Assembly (NCBI GenBank): GCA_015680685.1
Contig: MNCI01004643.1
Span: 760 to 34,292, forward strand
DNA: 33,533 nt
DNA from: Gnetum montanum
Lineage: Eukaryota > Streptophyta > Gnetopsida > Gnetales > Gnetaceae
Reading direction: 5' to 3'
The notes beneath the pieces were generated by a model. It was not told the DNA's origin and searched no databases. It saw only the letters and a program-made list of their open reading frames with translations. Below are positions 31,532-33,533 of this stretch, piece by piece; position 1 is the stretch's first letter, and each line of letters begins with the position of its first letter. A program made the position numbers and the translations under genes.

Positions 31532-31549
31532 TGGTATTAGAGCTATGAG
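31532..31549 (+). other. Primer-binding site, initiator tRNA-Met type
   Basis: TGGTATTAGAGCTATGAG matches the common plant sequence TGGTATCAGAGC with one C-to-T change. Confidence 0.8.
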
Positions 31550-31639
31550 GTGTGCATCAAAAGTGTAGTTTGTGGGTTGTTTCTTGATTGATCATGAGAC
31601 ATGACACCATAGAGTTTGTGGTTTGTTGCTTGATTGATC

Positions 31640-32710
31640 CTTTCCATGGACATCAAAATTTTTGCTTCAAAGTCATGTCGAACAGATAGAGGATGTGGTT
31701 GATAATGTTCAAGTCTCAATGGTTAATATCCTAGAAAGGATGCTTACTCTATAGGAACAAGTGAAAAATCTTAAACTGAAGAATGAGAAGCTTGAAGATT
31801 AATTAGTAATATAGGCTAAGGTAGTAGCATCTAGTTCAGGGTCGATGATCCATAAATCCCAAGCTAAAGAGCCCAAGATGTATAAGAGCGAGCACGCTGA
31901 CAAACTCTTCAATACCTTCATCTTTGATATGGAGCATTTCCTTGAAATAAATGAATATCTTGAGGATATGGAAATCAATATCACCACTCAATGCTTGGGC
32001 AGGGTTGCTCAAACTTGATGGCTCATTATGGTACATAAGATGAAGGCAGGAATGATTCATAGGGCAATGGACACTTAAAGTAACTTAAAGGTTGCTCTTA
32101 TTCAAAACTTTCACCTAGGCACTTTTGTTAACTAAGCCTAGGTAAAGTTCAGAGAACTCCAAAAAATAGGCAAGTTGGAGGATTACCTATGAGAATACCA
32201 AGAAGTGATCTTGCAAATGTTTCTATTGGATGAGAAAACAAAGTTCCCCCTCTTCTTGAATGGCAAAAAGACATGGATCCAATGAGAGATCAATTCTCAT
32301 AAGATCACTAAGTATAGAGATGCACTGGAGTTGGCAACTAGTTTAGTAGTTCATACAAAGATCCAAAAATAAAAAAAGGGTGGAGCTAATGGATCTCCTC
32401 ATTGGAGAAGATCAAGTGGAAGATCTAGTGACTCAAGAAGTAAAAATTTTAGAAGGAACTTTCACAGTCCTTATCCTATCATTACCTCTTGTTCCTAGAC
32501 ATCATACTAAGGTTTTGCAAAGCGACGAGCTCTCAAAGGTTGTGACTAGTTTAAAGATAAGTGTCCACACTTCAAATGACCTAATAATAATCCTCCAAAT
32601 AATTCAAATATTCAGTGTTTCATTTATTCAAGGAACTATGTTGCTAGAAACTACCCTAGGCATCCTAGTTGACAACCAGTTAGAAGATTTACAAATGGAG
32701 AACATTGACT
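31640..32710 (+). pseudogene. gag: Chromovirus gag (heavily decayed)
   Basis: A coiled-coil start (EQVKNLKLKNEKLED) is followed by KLFNTFIFDMEHFLEI and ITTQCLGRVAQT, then KFRELQKIGKLEDYL and LDEKTKFPLFLNG. These correspond in order to the gag core of plant chromoviruses of the Galadriel/Tekay style. Stops occur every 20-50 codons and the frame shifts more than once. A cysteine/histidine segment near 32540-32570 may be the remains of the zinc knuckle. Confidence 0.65.
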
Positions 32711-32859
32711 AAATGCTCTTAACTAGCAACCACAAGTTCAATTACAAGTGACTAAGATCAATGATAAGGATTAAGAGATGGGATCTCTGGGGTGGTTGAG
32801 AAAATTTTCCAAAGTTTAGCACCTATCTAGGAAAACTTTGGAAATATGCAACCAAAGCA

Positions 32860-33245
32860 AGAGTCCAACTTACATTTGGTCCAAATGGTTCCAATCTAGT
32901 TTCCAACAAAAATGGTGGATGCATTGATTGACACAAGTGTTAACCATATTTTCTCTCACCAAGGATGGCTTGTAACCTTAACTCACGAGTACATCCAAAC
33001 ACAACATCTTATAAGTTAGTCAAGTTCCACCCCATCAAATGCTCCAAGGTTTTAAAGGAGGTGATTATGAAAGTTGGTTAGTGGAGTGGAAAACTAAACT
33101 TCTCTATGCTAAACATTGACTCTTTCTAAGTTATTCTTGGATAAGATTTCTTCAAGAAGGTGAAAATGGTAGTTGTTCCATATCTAAATGCACTTTACAT
33201 TAAACATGAAAAAGCACCATGCTTGGTTAAAACCTATACCCAAAA
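32860..33245 (+). pseudogene. pro: Chromovirus protease region (decayed)
   Basis: MVDALIDTSVNHIF near 32910-32950 corresponds to the retropepsin site (usual form ALVDTGATHNF, with Gly changed to Ser). The downstream part LNIDSF.VILG.DFFKKVK near 33107-33165 corresponds to the 'MDDFKVILGMEFL' segment. The RT would follow, but the family-B LTR starts at 33286. Confidence 0.6.
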
Positions 33246-33285
33246 ATAACTACCACTGATCAAGAAGCCTAGATTGTTTCTCTAA

Positions 33286-33533
33286 TGATGAGATGCAATA
33301 TCGCATGTGCCGCAATATCGCGTACGCGATATCGTGGTCCGCCGCCAAATCTATAAATAAGAGGCAGCACTCCCCTCATTTCTCATCCTAGGCTTAAAGT
33401 AGGGAAACTTTGGCAGTTTGATCATTCCAAAGATAGAATATTTTCTATGTGCCCATAGTAGGAGTCCCCAAGTGAACAGATCTTTATTCGAGCAGCTTTG
33501 TACCTGAACGCAAGTTGTGTACGGCAATAAAGA
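33286..33533 (+). mobile_element. Partial LTR, family B, plus orientation
   Basis: It starts TGATGAGATGC after TCTAA, which would be the target duplication. The palindrome GCAATATCGCGTACGCGATA lies at 33312-33331 and TATAAATA at 33352-33359. It runs off the right edge at AATAAAGA. The last ~22 bases are the exact complement of 28-50. It has inserted into the chromovirus remnant. Confidence 0.8.

Overview
The window is intergenic DNA from a repeat-rich, large-genome land plant. It is almost entirely LTR retrotransposons nested in one another. Evidence for a plant is the Athila-like, Tat/Ogre-like and chromovirus element types, plant-type TATA boxes (TATAAATA) and GT-AG introns. I cannot tell gymnosperm from angiosperm. 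I see no clear host gene, tRNA, rRNA or CRISPR.

Layout. Bases 1-342 and 33286-33533 are partial LTRs of one family (called family B here) in opposite orientation, so the window begins and ends inside inverted copies of the same repeat. Bases 343-1463 hold a degenerate ~210-bp tandem repeat. An outer Athila-like element occupies 1469-27382 (LTRs TGATG...CATCA, 5-bp target duplication CTTAT, tRNA-Asp-like primer site). It carries gag and, after an internal promoter-like block, a second ORF with a plant mobile-element domain and a coiled-coil tail. It has no protease, RT or integrase and so looks non-autonomous. A 17.3-kb Tat/Ogre-like element (4256-21539, target duplication CATAC) has inserted into its gag; the gag frame continues exactly across the insertion. 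Bases 27388-30720 are AT-rich filler with one minisatellite. From 30721 there is the 5' part of a decayed chromovirus (LTR, iMet-type primer site, gag, protease), interrupted by the family-B LTR at the right edge.

The most interesting object is inside the Tat-like element. Between protease and RT, in what is probably the sense-strand intron (3' splice site at 15107-15108), lies an antisense gene with seven inferred exons (14529 down to 10327). The inferred splice sites keep one reading frame of about 1,110 codons. The 5' part encodes a domain resembling FCP1/NIF-type (RNA polymerase II CTD phosphatase-like, HAD superfamily) proteins, with catalytic acidic positions replaced. The middle resembles the plant mobile-element module also seen in the outer element's second ORF, and the 3' part has a charged helical region. 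A spliced antisense gene in this position, with this domain, is not something I recognise from described Tat or Ogre elements.

A second theme is promoter architecture. The outer LTRs, the family-B LTRs and an internal block at 23147-23236 all place GCGATATCGC/GCGTACGC palindromes just upstream of TATAAATA. The two LTRs of the outer element differ in length by 82 bp, all of it in this array. All coding regions are decayed; nearly all in-frame stops can be explained by C-to-T change of CAG, CAA or CGA, as expected for old methylated elements. All homology statements are by eye, without database searches.
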